Of a DNA stretch of 64,000 nt, positions 1 to 8,080 are shown in pieces. Source of the DNA: Afifellaceae bacterium (lineage in GTDB: Bacteria > Pseudomonadota > Alphaproteobacteria > Rhizobiales > Afifellaceae); the NCBI GenBank assembly GCA_028284625.1, contig JANQRH010000022.1, forward strand, positions 62,001 through 126,000, read 5' to 3'. A program made the translations under genes and the position numbers. Under the pieces are notes generated by a model. It was not told the DNA's origin, ran no database searches, and was given only the letters and a program-made list of their open reading frames with translations. The number at the start of each line of letters is the position of its first letter. Positions within the stretch are counted from its first letter, which is position 1.

Positions 1-271
1 GAAAGGCGAACCAGTCGCACAGAATCGCGATGCCGTGCAAAGTGAACGCTCGTCCGGTCATCGGCGGCACGTCGAGGCCTTCGGCGGCGCTGAGAATGGC
101 GTCGCTCGACACCGCCAGAACGGCGAACGGCACTATGAGGATCACGGCCGCGAAGGACCGCCAGAACCCTTCCAAAGACGTGTCGAGCCGGCTGAGCCCG
201 TCCGGTCGGCCGAGCATCACCTGCCAGGCGCCGATCAGGTTCTCACGAAGGATGCTCCTGAGATCGCTCAT
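1..271 (-). CDS. Membrane protein of unknown function, 5' part only (runs off left edge)
   Basis: This open frame begins with ATG at 271-269 on the minus strand and continues past base 1, so only about 90 N-terminal residues are visible. The ATG overlaps the dapE stop codon as ATGA, which suggests translational coupling to dapE. The visible part has a charged N-terminus (MSDLRSILREN...) followed by a hydrophobic stretch at about residues 38-54 (FAAVILIVPFAVLAV) and a second hydrophobic region near the edge. I do not recognise a family; a small inner-membrane protein of the dap operon is the most that can be said. Confidence 0.6.
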   Translation of the reverse strand, partial: MSDLRSILRENLIGAWQVMLGRPDGLSRLDTSLEGFWRSFAAVILIVPFAVLAVSSDAILSAAEGLDVPPMTGRAFTLHGIAILCDWFAF

Positions 272-1455
272 CGACGCGCGAAAAATCCTTGGAGGATCGC
301 TTCGTAGACGCGGCTTGCCTCCTCGATTTCGGCAAGCGGCACGCGCTCGTCGATCTGATGCATGGTCGTGCCGACCGGGCCGAACTCAATCACCGGGCAA
401 TAATCCTTGATGAAGCGCGCATCCGATGTCCCGCCGGAGGTGGAAAGCGTCGGCTTGCGGCCGGTGATGTCCTGAATCGCCGCGGCAGCGACGCCGATCA
501 ACGCATCATCGCGCGTCAGGAAGACCTCCGACACCGCTGGCTCCTCCGCAAGGCTCCAGTTGATCGGCGTGCGGGCGCCGACGCCACTGTCGGCCGCCGC
601 GGCGGCAAGCCTGCGCTCAATCTCCTCCTTCAGGGTCGCGTGCGTCCACAAATCATTGAAGCGGCTGCTGAAGCGTGCCTCGGCCCGCGCCGGGATGACA
701 TTCCACGCCGGATTGCCGACGTCGACGCTGACGACTTCCAGCGAGGTCGGGCCGAAATGCTCGGTTCCTTCGTCGAGCGGCTCCGATTGCAGTGCGTGGA
801 GAAGCTGCGTCAGTCCGCGGATCGGATTGTCGGCCTTCTCCGGATAGGCGGAATGCCCCTGCCGGCCCTCCACGACAAGCGTGGCGGAGAAGCTGCCGCG
901 GCGCCCGATCTTGATCTGGTCACCGAGCATCTCCGCGCTGGTCGGTTCGCCGACGATCGCCGCGGCGAAGCGCTCGCCGCGTTCCGTCGCCCATCGCAGG
1001 AGCTTGGCCGTGCCGTTGACGGCCGTCCCCTCCTCGTCGGCGGTGATGAGAAACGACAACCGCCCTTGCAATTCGCCACCGTGCGCGACGAAGCGAAGAG
1101 CAGCGGCGACCATCGCCGCAAGCCCGCCTTTCATGTCGACGGCGCCACGTCCGTAAAGCACACCATTGTCGACGGTCGCGGAGAAAGGCGGATGACGCCA
1201 GCTTGCCTCAGGGCCCGGCGGCACCACGTCGACATGGCCGGCGAGCGTGAGATGCGGCTCGCCTGAACCGATGGCGGCGAAGAGGTTTTCCACCGGCTCG
1301 CTTCCCGACCCTTCGAAGACGGGCCGCTCCACGGCAAAGCCGGCGGCAAGGAGGACGCGCTCAAGGATGTCGAAGGCCGCCGCGCCGTCGGGCGTCACGC
1401 TCGGCACCTTGACGAGCTCGGCGAGAAGATCGCTGGCGGTCGGCGGAGCGGGCAT
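268..1455 (-). CDS. dapE: Succinyl-diaminopimelate desuccinylase
   Basis: DapE hydrolyses N-succinyl-LL-2,6-diaminopimelate to LL-diaminopimelate and succinate, for lysine and peptidoglycan synthesis in the cytoplasm. At 395 residues it has normal length for the M20 metallopeptidase family. The metal-site motifs are GHVDVVPPG (His74, Asp76), GAVDMKGG (Asp107) and ADEEGTA (Glu141/Glu142), and the C-terminal part has the SGGTSDARF motif. The start ATG at 1455 lies 2 bases after the stop of the DUF805 gene, in a run with dapD, which carries out the acylation step reversed here. Its stop overlaps the next start as ATGA. Confidence 0.97.
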   Translation of the reverse strand: MPAPPTASDLLAELVKVPSVTPDGAAAFDILERVLLAAGFAVERPVFEGSGSEPVENLFAAIGSGEPHLTLAGHVDVVPPGPEASWRHPPFSATVDNGVLYGRGAVDMKGGLAAMVAAALRFVAHGGELQGRLSFLITADEEGTAVNGTAKLLRWATERGERFAAAIVGEPTSAEMLGDQIKIGRRGSFSATLVVEGRQGHSAYPEKADNPIRGLTQLLHALQSEPLDEGTEHFGPTSLEVVSVDVGNPAWNVIPARAEARFSSRFNDLWTHATLKEEIERRLAAAAADSGVGARTPINWSLAEEPAVSEVFLTRDDALIGVAAAAIQDITGRKPTLSTSGGTSDARFIKDYCPVIEFGPVGTTMHQIDERVPLAEIEEASRVYEAILQGFFARR

Positions 1456-1457
1456 CG

Positions 1458-1844
1458 CTAAGGCTGAACGTCCGCCGCTTCGCCATAGGAGTTGGGGCCG
1501 GCGGTGCCGGGCAGAATGCCGACCCAGATGGAAAAGGCGATGTTGACGAGCGGAATGAGCACGGCAACCGACAAGAAGCCGGCATAGCCAATATCATGCA
1601 GACGCTTCACCGAGATGGCGATGTTGGCGTAGAGCGCGGCAAGAGCGATGACGAACAGGACAAGCGGAAGCGACCCCTCCAGGTCCGCCTCCGTCATTCC
1701 CAGCAACTGGAAATAGAGCGCAAAGTTCACGCTGAACAGCGCTATCAGCGCCCCCCAATAGATGCCGCGCGAAATGCGCCCCCGCATGCTGAACAGAAGC
1801 CACAAAGTCGGTGAGCGCCGCCGCCCGGTGTTGACGTTCGCCAC
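1458..1844 (-). CDS. DUF805 family inner-membrane protein
   Basis: This 128-residue protein has the DUF805 pattern: a WLLFSMRGRISR-type N-terminus, three to four hydrophobic helices (about residues 27-48, 62-80 and 92-112), the conserved KRLHDIGYAG loop near residue 82, and a GPNSYG C-terminal motif. The family is widespread and its biochemical role is unknown. It lies between dapD (6 bases upstream) and dapE (2 bases downstream) and is surely co-transcribed with them, although nothing in the sequence ties it to lysine synthesis. Confidence 0.9.
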   Translation of the reverse strand: MANVNTGRRRSPTLWLLFSMRGRISRGIYWGALIALFSVNFALYFQLLGMTEADLEGSLPLVLFVIALAALYANIAISVKRLHDIGYAGFLSVAVLIPLVNIAFSIWVGILPGTAGPNSYGEAADVQP

Positions 1845-1850
1845 GATGCC

Positions 1851-2681
1851 TCAGTCGCGCAACAATTCGTTGATGGAGGTCTTGGAGCGCGTCCGCTCAT
1901 CCACCCGCTTCACAATGACCGCACAATAGAGCGCCGGCCCGGCGGACGCACCCGGCATGGAGCCCGACACGACCACGGAATAAGGCGGAACCTCGCCATA
2001 CATGACCTCACCGCTCGCGCGGTCGACGATGCGGGTCGAGGCGCCGAGATAGACGCCCATCGAGAGAACCGAGCCCTGACGCACGATGACGCCCTCGGCG
2101 ACCTCGGCGCGCGCACCGATAAAGCAATCGTCCTCAATCACGACCGGCCCCGCCTGCAGTGGCTCCAGCACGCCGCCGATTCCGGCGCCGCCTGAAATGT
2201 GGCAGCGCTTGCCGATCTGCGCGCAGGAGCCGACCGTCGCCCATGTGTCGACCATCGTCGCTTCGTCCACGTACGCGCCGAGATTGACGAAAGAAGGCAT
2301 CAGCACCACGCCGGGCGCAATATAGGCGGAGCGCCGTACGACGGCGTTGGGCACGGCCCGGAAACCGGCGTCGCGGAAGCGATTCTCGCCCCACCCCTCG
2401 AACTTGGAGGGCACCTTATCCCACCACGCCGCGCCGCCTGGGCCGCCGGGAATGATGGACATGTCGTTCAGCCGGAAGGACAGGAGCACGGCCTTCTTCA
2501 GCCATTGGTTGACCACCCACTCGCCGTCGCACGGCTCGGCGACGCGTGCCGCTCCGGTATCGAGCAGCTCAAGGGCTGCATCGACGGCGGCGCGCACCTC
2601 CCCGCCCGTCTCAGGATTGATCGTGTCCCGCGCCTCAAATGCGCTCTCGACAACAGATTGAAGCTGGGCAATGTCGGTCAT
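1851..2681 (-). CDS. dapD: 2,3,4,5-tetrahydropyridine-2,6-dicarboxylate N-succinyltransferase
   Basis: DapD transfers succinyl from succinyl-CoA to tetrahydrodipicolinate, the committed step of the succinylase branch of DAP/lysine synthesis. The 276-residue length is typical. The N-terminal helical part carries [16 protein letters not shown] (about residue 57), and residues 110-230 form a left-handed beta-helix of hexapeptide repeats (for example [14 protein letters not shown] and [15 protein letters not shown]). It is the first gene of the dapD-DUF805-dapE run, divergent from the HIT gene, so its promoter should lie within 2682-2776. Confidence 0.97.
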   Translation of the reverse strand: MTDIAQLQSVVESAFEARDTINPETGGEVRAAVDAALELLDTGAARVAEPCDGEWVVNQWLKKAVLLSFRLNDMSIIPGGPGGAAWWDKVPSKFEGWGENRFRDAGFRAVPNAVVRRSAYIAPGVVLMPSFVNLGAYVDEATMVDTWATVGSCAQIGKRCHISGGAGIGGVLEPLQAGPVVIEDDCFIGARAEVAEGVIVRQGSVLSMGVYLGASTRIVDRASGEVMYGEVPPYSVVVSGSMPGASAGPALYCAVIVKRVDERTRSKTSINELLRD

Positions 2682-2776
2682 CCGGTCTCCTTGGGCATGA
2701 TCGCGCGCGGACCTTGCTGCGAGGCTGCCCGACAGTCAACCAAGGCGCCCGCGGGGAGATGCTCATAGGAGCCGCC

Positions 2777-3184
2777 ATGCCCGATTTCGTCCTTGATCCG
2801 CGCCTGGAGGGTGACAGCCTTCCAGTCACCGATTTGCCGCTCTCAACCGTTCGGCTTTCGCGCGACGCCAACTATCCGTGGCTGATTGCAGTGCCCCGAC
2901 GCGCCGGCCTCGTTGAGATCATCGATCTTGGCGAGACAGACCGAGCGGTCCTGATGGAAGAGGTCGCCCGGCTCTCGCAGGTCCTGCGTCAGACGGTCCG
3001 CTGCGACAAGTTGAACGTAGCCGCACTCGGCAACAGCGTCGCGCAGCTGCATGTTCACGTGATTGCCCGGTGCCACGACGATGCAGCCTGGCCGAACCCC
3101 ATCTGGGGCGCGGAACCGCCCAAAGCCTACGCCGACGGCGTGGCGGAAGCGCTTGCCGCGGAGCTTGCGGCGCGCTTGAAGTAG
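2777..3184 (+). CDS. HIT-family nucleotide-binding protein
   Basis: This 135-residue protein has the histidine-triad signature QLHVHVIAR at about residues 96-104, followed by DDAAWPNPIWG, a sequence typical of a short alphaproteobacterial HIT hydrolase subgroup often described as diadenosine-polyphosphate or nucleotide-phosphoramidate hydrolases. The third triad position is Ile rather than His, as I recall for this subgroup. The start ATG at 2777 is preceded by AGGAG with 6 bases spacing; the longer frame that begins upstream has no such site. The nudC gene follows 25 bases later, so both gene products may act on nucleotides. The substrate is unknown. Confidence 0.88.
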   Translation: MPDFVLDPRLEGDSLPVTDLPLSTVRLSRDANYPWLIAVPRRAGLVEIIDLGETDRAVLMEEVARLSQVLRQTVRCDKLNVAALGNSVAQLHVHVIARCHDDAAWPNPIWGAEPPKAYADGVAEALAAELAARLK

Positions 3185-3209
3185 GCGGAGACACCCGCCG
3201 GCGAATCGC

Positions 3210-4184
3210 ATGCCCTCCTTCTTCGACAACCGCGCCATCTTGGAAGCCAGTCATCTGAACGGCTTCTCGGGAAACGTCATTGAGCGCTGGAGCGAAGCGC
3301 GCGGCGATGTCGATCTCGACGCGGTCAAGGCCGACGGCAACGCAGCGTTTTATCTATTTGTGGAGGATCGGGCGCTTCTGCGCGTGGACGGCGATGCGCT
3401 CAATCCGCGATTTACCCTCCGTGAAGCGGAGGCGCTGGGGCTTCAGACCGAGAGCCTCATCCTGCTCGGAGTCACGCCGGACGGACCGCGCCTTGCCGGG
3501 CTCGTCGCCTCAACAAGTGTGTCTCCCGATAGCATCAAGTCGATCGACCTCAGATCGCTCGCCATGCAGGGCGTGCTTGATCCGCTCGACCTGGCGGCAT
3601 TGGCGCAGGCGCGTTCCTATCTGCATTGGCACGCGACCAACCGCTTCTGCGGGCGCTGCGGCGGTGCGCTTGCCATGCAGGGCGGCGGCGTCAGCCGGCG
3701 CTGCGGGAAATGCGAGGCGCAGCTCTTTCCCCGCGTCGACCCCGTCGTCATCATGCTGGCGATCGATGGCGAGCGCTGCCTCCTCGGTCGGCAGCCGCGC
3801 TTCGTGCCGGGCATGTATTCCGCACTCGCCGGCTATCTGGAGCCGGGCGAGACGATCGAGGAAGCGGTGCGCCGTGAAGTGAAGGAAGAAGCGGGCATCG
3901 ATGTCGGCCGCGTCTTCTATCATTCCAGCCAGGCGTGGCCGTTCCCGCATTCCTTGATGATCGGCTGTCATGCGGAGGCGATCTCCACCGACGTGGACCG
4001 CGACGCGGAGGAGCTTGAAGATTGCCGCTGGTTCGACCGGGAAGAGGTCAAGCTGATGCTCGCCGGCTCGCACCCGCAAGAGCTGAAGGCGCCGTTCCCC
4101 ATGGCGATCGCCAATAAGCTGATCGCGGCGTTTGCGGAGGCCCGACCGATCGCTTCGGCGAACCCCGGACAGGAGCCGCAATGA
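3210..4184 (+). CDS. nudC: NAD(+)/NADH diphosphatase
   Basis: NudC cleaves NAD(H) to NMN(H) and AMP and in other bacteria also removes NAD caps from RNA. The 324-residue protein shows the full family layout: an N-terminal domain, a zinc ribbon (Cys147, Cys150, Cys165, Cys168), the Nudix box at residues 208-230 (GYLEPGETIEEAV...REVKEEAGI), and the SQxWPFPxS motif at 240-248 (here SQAWPFPHS) that distinguishes NADH pyrophosphatases from other Nudix enzymes. The stop overlaps the next start as ATGA, so the VOC gene is likely co-translated. Confidence 0.95.
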   Translation: MPSFFDNRAILEASHLNGFSGNVIERWSEARGDVDLDAVKADGNAAFYLFVEDRALLRVDGDALNPRFTLREAEALGLQTESLILLGVTPDGPRLAGLVASTSVSPDSIKSIDLRSLAMQGVLDPLDLAALAQARSYLHWHATNRFCGRCGGALAMQGGGVSRRCGKCEAQLFPRVDPVVIMLAIDGERCLLGRQPRFVPGMYSALAGYLEPGETIEEAVRREVKEEAGIDVGRVFYHSSQAWPFPHSLMIGCHAEAISTDVDRDAEELEDCRWFDREEVKLMLAGSHPQELKAPFPMAIANKLIAAFAEARPIASANPGQEPQ

Positions 4185-4600
4185 CAAGCTCATCTTACAA
4201 GGATGAGTCACAAGGGCCTCTTGGGGCCCTGACGAGGAAATTCGGGATCATTCTCGGAACGGAGCGGTTCGACGAATGCGTCGCTTTTTACCGCGACACT
4301 TTGGGCTTCCCCGTCTGGTTTGAGAAGGATCGGCTCGTTTGCCTTCGTTTGGGCGACGGTTATCTGATGATCGAGACCGGCGGATTTGCGCAGGATCGCC
4401 GGAAGTCCAATGCGCAGAACCCGACCATGCTGCGGTTCAACGTAGACGACGTGAAAGACGTGGCGGCGATGCTGGAGCAACGCGGCGTCGCCGTCGATGT
4501 GAGACGCTATCCTTGGGGACTGGTCGGCACGTTCGTCGATCCGGACGGAAACGCCTGCGAGCTGAAGGATGCGGGCGACCCGTTCTTCGCCGATTCATGA
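4181..4600 (+). CDS. VOC (glyoxalase/bleomycin-resistance) family protein
   Basis: This 139-residue protein has a single vicinal-oxygen-chelate module: an early beta-alpha unit with ERFDECVAFYRDTLGFPV, then GDGYLMIETGG (a metal-ligand Glu), a second half with LRFNVDDVKDVAAMLEQRG, and a C-terminal FVDPDGNACEL (Glu). VOC folds bind a metal and act as glyoxalases, dioxygenases or resistance proteins, and the sequence does not decide among these. The ATG overlaps the nudC stop codon. The gene is followed by a composite inverted repeat at 4655-4748. Confidence 0.88.
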   Translation: MTSSSYKDESQGPLGALTRKFGIILGTERFDECVAFYRDTLGFPVWFEKDRLVCLRLGDGYLMIETGGFAQDRRKSNAQNPTMLRFNVDDVKDVAAMLEQRGVAVDVRRYPWGLVGTFVDPDGNACELKDAGDPFFADS

Positions 4601-4654
4601 CATTGCCGAGGCCGTCGGCGGATCGCCCGTGTTACGCGTGGCCGCCAGAGCCTT

Positions 4655-4748
4655 CTCCATTCTGACCCTATCAGAATGGAGGCCCTATCCCTTTGTTCGA
4701 GCATGATCTTATCCGAAAAGATGGTGTCCACTTTTCGGGATCATGCTC
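4655..4748. repeat. Composite intergenic palindrome of Rhizobiales type
   Basis: Two hairpins stand side by side. The first is a perfect 11-bp inverted repeat (CTCCATTCTGA at 4655-4665 and its complement at 4671-4681). The second is a longer imperfect palindrome with ends GAGCATGATC (4699) and GATCATGCTC (ends 4748) around a CCGAAAAGATGG...CCACTTTTCGG core. Elements with these GAGCATGATC ends are scattered through Rhizobiales genomes. The second hairpin touches the last base of the pheA stop codon, so it could stabilise or terminate both convergent transcripts. Confidence 0.8.
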
Positions 4749-5635
4749 TAGATGTCCGGTGATGGCCGAAGATCGCGGTTCTCTTCCGGCTCGGCGATGT
4801 TGGCGCGGAACGGGCTGGCCGGATAGACGCCGACGAGGCGGAACTCCGCACAGAAGAACTGCAGCTCCTCTAGCGCCAGCGCCAAGCTGTGGTCGTCGGG
4901 GTGTCCCTCGACATCGGCATAAAAGAGCGTCGCAAAGAACTTGCCGCCGAGCTGGTAGCTCTCAAGCTTCGTCATGTTGACGTTGTTTGTGGCGAAGCCG
5001 CCGAGTGCCTTGTAGAGCGCAGCGGGAACGTTGCGGACGCGAAAGATGAAAGACGTGATGACCGGGCCGTTCTTGGCCGGTGCGCGGATCGCGTCAGGTG
5101 AGAGGATGACGAAGCGCGTTGTGTTGTGCGCCTCGTCCTCAACGTCCTCGCGCATGATATCAAGATCGTAGATGTCCGCCGCAAGCCGCGGCGCCAGCAC
5201 GCAGCGCTTGGGGTCGCCGAGATCGGCGATGTAGCGGGCCGAGCCGGCCGTATCGGCGGCAACTTCGGCCTTCAGACCCAGTTCGCGGATGATGTTCCGG
5301 CACTGGCCAAGCGCGTGGACGTGGCTTTGCACGACCTCAAGCTGCTCAAGCCTGGCGCCACGAACGGCCAGAAGCTGGTGATGAACGGGAAGAAAATACT
5401 CGCCGATAATGGAGAGATCGGAGGTCGGCAGCAGGTGGTGGATGTCGGCGACGCGCCCGGCGAGCGAGTTCTCAATCGGAATCATCGCCAGGTCCGCTTC
5501 GCTGGACGAGACCGCAAAGAAGCAATCCTCAAACGTCGCCTGCGGAACGGCCTCGTAATCGGGAAAGGCCTCACGACAGGCAATGTGTGAATTGGCGCCG
5601 GGCTCGCCCTGAAACACGATACGCTTTTGCGACAA
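4748..5635 (-). CDS. pheA: Prephenate dehydratase
   Basis: This enzyme converts prephenate to phenylpyruvate in phenylalanine synthesis. It has a dehydratase domain (residues 1-185) with IVFQGEPGANSH, MIPIENSLAGRV and the catalytic-site HNTTRF motif, then an ACT regulatory domain with NVNMTKLESY where phenylalanine binds in homologues. I chose the TTG at 5635 because an AGGAG lies 6 bases upstream; another TTG at 5650 would sit on that site. That gives 295 residues with no chorismate mutase domain. The kdsB stop lies 33 bases upstream on the same strand, so the two form a kdsB-pheA operon common in Rhizobiales. Confidence 0.95.
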   Translation of the reverse strand: MSQKRIVFQGEPGANSHIACREAFPDYEAVPQATFEDCFFAVSSSEADLAMIPIENSLAGRVADIHHLLPTSDLSIIGEYFLPVHHQLLAVRGARLEQLEVVQSHVHALGQCRNIIRELGLKAEVAADTAGSARYIADLGDPKRCVLAPRLAADIYDLDIMREDVEDEAHNTTRFVILSPDAIRAPAKNGPVITSFIFRVRNVPAALYKALGGFATNNVNMTKLESYQLGGKFFATLFYADVEGHPDDHSLALALEELQFFCAEFRLVGVYPASPFRANIAEPEENRDLRPSPDI

Positions 5636-5668
5636 GACCCTCTCCTGCAATTCTGCTTCGGCGAAACG

Positions 5669-6406
5669 CTAGATCGCGCCGGCCGCGAACAATGCCCGCG
5701 CGCGCTCAAGGTCGGCCGGCGCGTCCACGCCGAACGGCACCTCGTCGATGATGGTTACATCGATCCGCATGCCGGCTTCCAGTGCTCTGAGCTGCTCAAG
5801 CCGCTCGCGCTCCTCCAGCGCGCTCGGCGGCAGCGCGATGAAGCGCTCCAGCGCCGCGCGCCGATAGGCGTAAATCCCGCAATGATGAAAGAGCGGTCCC
5901 TCCCCCCAAGGTGCGGTGGCGCGCGTGAAGTAAAGCGCGCGCAGCCGGTTGGCGGCAATCGGCGAGCCGATCACTTTCACTACGTTGGAGTTGGTGCGCT
6001 CCTCCTCAGAGGTGATCTCGCCCGCCAGCGTGCCGATCTCAACCGCCTCGTCATGAAGTGGGCCAAGCGCGCCCGCGATCGCATCCGCCGCTAAGGTCGG
6101 GAAGTCGCCCTGCACGTTGACCACCACGTCGTGGCGCCCGTCCGGGTCGAAGGCAGAGAGCGCCTCAAAGCTCCGATCCGATCCGGAAGGATGCTCAGGC
6201 CGCGTCAGGACCGCCTTAACCTTGGTGTCGTCGAGGGCCTCCGCGATCTCCGGTGAATCGACAGCCACCACCACGGGCCCGATATTTGCGGCAAGCGCCC
6301 GCTCCGCCACGTGCGCAATCATCGGTCGTCCGGCGATATCGGCGAGCGGTTTGCGCGGCAGGCGGGTCGACCCAAGGCGGGCCGGAATGATGATGACAGG
6401 GTTCAT
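5669..6406 (-). CDS. kdsB: 3-deoxy-manno-octulosonate (KDO) cytidylyltransferase
   Basis: KdsB activates KDO with CTP to CMP-KDO for the lipid A inner core. The protein has 245 residues, normal for the family, with the nucleotide-binding [19 protein letters not shown] at the N-terminus, the [13 protein letters not shown] motif near residue 88, VVNVQGDFP (metal-binding Asp), and a C-terminal [11 protein letters not shown]. The frame stays open for about 150 codons further upstream, but similarity begins at the ATG at 6406, so the extension is not coding. It is divergent from the cytochrome c gene, sharing the 6407-6575 region. Confidence 0.96.
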   Translation of the reverse strand: MNPVIIIPARLGSTRLPRKPLADIAGRPMIAHVAERALAANIGPVVVAVDSPEIAEALDDTKVKAVLTRPEHPSGSDRSFEALSAFDPDGRHDVVVNVQGDFPTLAADAIAGALGPLHDEAVEIGTLAGEITSEEERTNSNVVKVIGSPIAANRLRALYFTRATAPWGEGPLFHHCGIYAYRRAALERFIALPPSALEERERLEQLRALEAGMRIDVTIIDEVPFGVDAPADLERARALFAAGAI

Positions 6407-6575
6407 CGCAAGGGGTGCGCGAAAGCGCGCCGGTCGGTGGCAAAAGGTCTCAGCAATGGCGGCATATACGGCTTGATGGCCACATGCAAAAGCGATACCT
6501 CTGCCGCGGCCTGCGGGCGGCGATCTGCGGGCGTTCCGCCTTGTCTGGCGGGTGTCCCGCGGGAGCACATGCCTG

Positions 6576-7883
6576 ATGGATTTCTTTGAATGGAACAAGA
6601 TTGCCGGCGCGGTATTGTTCGCGCTCCTGATGGCAATGGGCTTGGGAATCTTCTCAGACATCCTCTTCCACACCGAGACGCCCGAAACGCCTGGCATCGT
6701 CATCGCCGTTGCAACACAGGAAGGTGACGAAGCCGAAGCGGAGGCACCGGAAGCGGAGCCGATCGGCGTGCTCCTGGCGAGCGCCGATGCCGGCGCCGGC
6801 GAATCGGCGGCGCGCAAATGCATCGCCTGCCACACCTTCGCAGAGGGCGAAGCCAACAAGGTCGGCCCGAACCTTTGGGATATCGTCGCGCATCCGATCG
6901 GCGCGCGCGACGGCTACCAATATTCCGACGCCATGATCGCCTATGCAGGCGAGGTCGGCGACTGGTCTTACGAAGCGCTCGACGCCTATCTGCGCGACCC
7001 GGCCGGCACGGTGCCGAAGACCAAGATGGCCTTCGCCGGTTTGTCTGACACCGCGGAGCGCGCCAACGTCATTGCCTATCTGCGCTCGCTCGCCGCGGAT
7101 CCAGTACCCTTGCCGGAGGCCGATGCGCCTGCGGCAATGGAAGAAGCTGCAGAGGAGCCGGCGGCGGAGGCAGCAGCCGAGCCTGAAGAGGCGCCTGCGC
7201 AAGAGATGGCAGCGGCGGAGCCTGAGGAGGCACCGACGGAGGAAGTAGTCGCTGCTGAGCCTGAAGAAGCACCTGCGGAAGAAATGGCGGCCGCTGAACC
7301 TGAGGCCATGGAGCCTGAGACGCCGGCGGCTGAAGGCGAGCAGACGGCCATGACGGAGGAAGAGCCGGCGGCCGAGCCTGAGCCAACCGAGCCTCAAACC
7401 GCCGAAGCGGAAGCGCCCGCCGAGGCTGAAGAGCAGCAGGTCGCAGCAGCGGAGGAAACCGCCGCCGAGCCCGAGCCAGCCGAGCCGCAGACCGCCGAAG
7501 AAGAAGCGCCGGCTGCCGCCGAAGAACAGCGGGTTGCGGCAGCTGAAGAAGCAGCGACTGCGCCAGCCGGCGATCCGGCTGCGGGCGAAGCCTTCTCTCG
7601 GCGCTGCATCGCCTGCCATTCCTTCGACCCAGGCGGGCCGAACAAGGTTGGGCCACCGCTCCATGGCGTCGTCGGCCGCCCGATCGCGTCGCTGGATGGC
7701 TACAATTATTCCGACGCGATGATCGCCTTCTCAGAAGGCGGGGCCAAGAAGTGGGATTTGGGTGTCCTCGGGGACTACCTCGCCGACCCGCGCGGCGTCG
7801 TGAAGGGCACCAAGATGATCTTCCCGGGCGTCAAAGAAGACGATCTCGCCAACATCCTGGCGTATCTGGCGACGCTACAATAG
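6576..7883 (+). CDS. Membrane-anchored two-haem cytochrome c (duplicated CycM-like) with acidic A/E/P linker
   Basis: The 435-residue protein starts [13 protein letters not shown], as in CycM-type cytochromes, with one uncleaved membrane helix (about residues 8-28) so that the haem domains face the periplasm. The first class I haem c domain has CIACH at 82-86 and Met ligand in PKTKMAFAG. Residues about 180-330 form a linker of Ala, Glu and Pro with repeated AEPEEAP units. A second haem domain has CIACH at 344-348 and KGTKMIFPG. Both domains share the KVGP...GYxYSDAMIA pattern, indicating internal duplication. CycM normally has one haem and donates electrons to a terminal oxidase. A GGGAG lies 10 bases before the ATG. 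Confidence 0.9.
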   Translation: MDFFEWNKIAGAVLFALLMAMGLGIFSDILFHTETPETPGIVIAVATQEGDEAEAEAPEAEPIGVLLASADAGAGESAARKCIACHTFAEGEANKVGPNLWDIVAHPIGARDGYQYSDAMIAYAGEVGDWSYEALDAYLRDPAGTVPKTKMAFAGLSDTAERANVIAYLRSLAADPVPLPEADAPAAMEEAAEEPAAEAAAEPEEAPAQEMAAAEPEEAPTEEVVAAEPEEAPAEEMAAAEPEAMEPETPAAEGEQTAMTEEEPAAEPEPTEPQTAEAEAPAEAEEQQVAAAEETAAEPEPAEPQTAEEEAPAAAEEQRVAAAEEAATAPAGDPAAGEAFSRRCIACHSFDPGGPNKVGPPLHGVVGRPIASLDGYNYSDAMIAFSEGGAKKWDLGVLGDYLADPRGVVKGTKMIFPGVKEDDLANILAYLATLQ

Positions 7884-8080
7884 CCGGTCGGGCCGCCGGC
7901 AGATTGTTGCCGCCAAACGCAAAAATCCGTCACAAGCCGGGCGTGACCCCGCCATCCGCCGGGCCCGCTTACCGATTTGTCATGTGCCGTGTGCGGCGAT
8001 TCCGGCTATATGTCACAGCCTGACGTCACCGGTTGACGTTTCGGGGGCCGAACGCTGACAATTCAAGGGAACTGCACTGG

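Noticed and set aside
289-1266. 325-codon plus-strand frame opposite dapE
   Set aside because: It is a shadow frame rich in Arg and Ala over a clear dapE gene; it has no recognisable motif and the opposite strand codes.
6407-6859. Upstream extension of kdsB (151 codons)
   Set aside because: Family similarity starts at ATG 6406; the extension runs into the divergent cytochrome gene.
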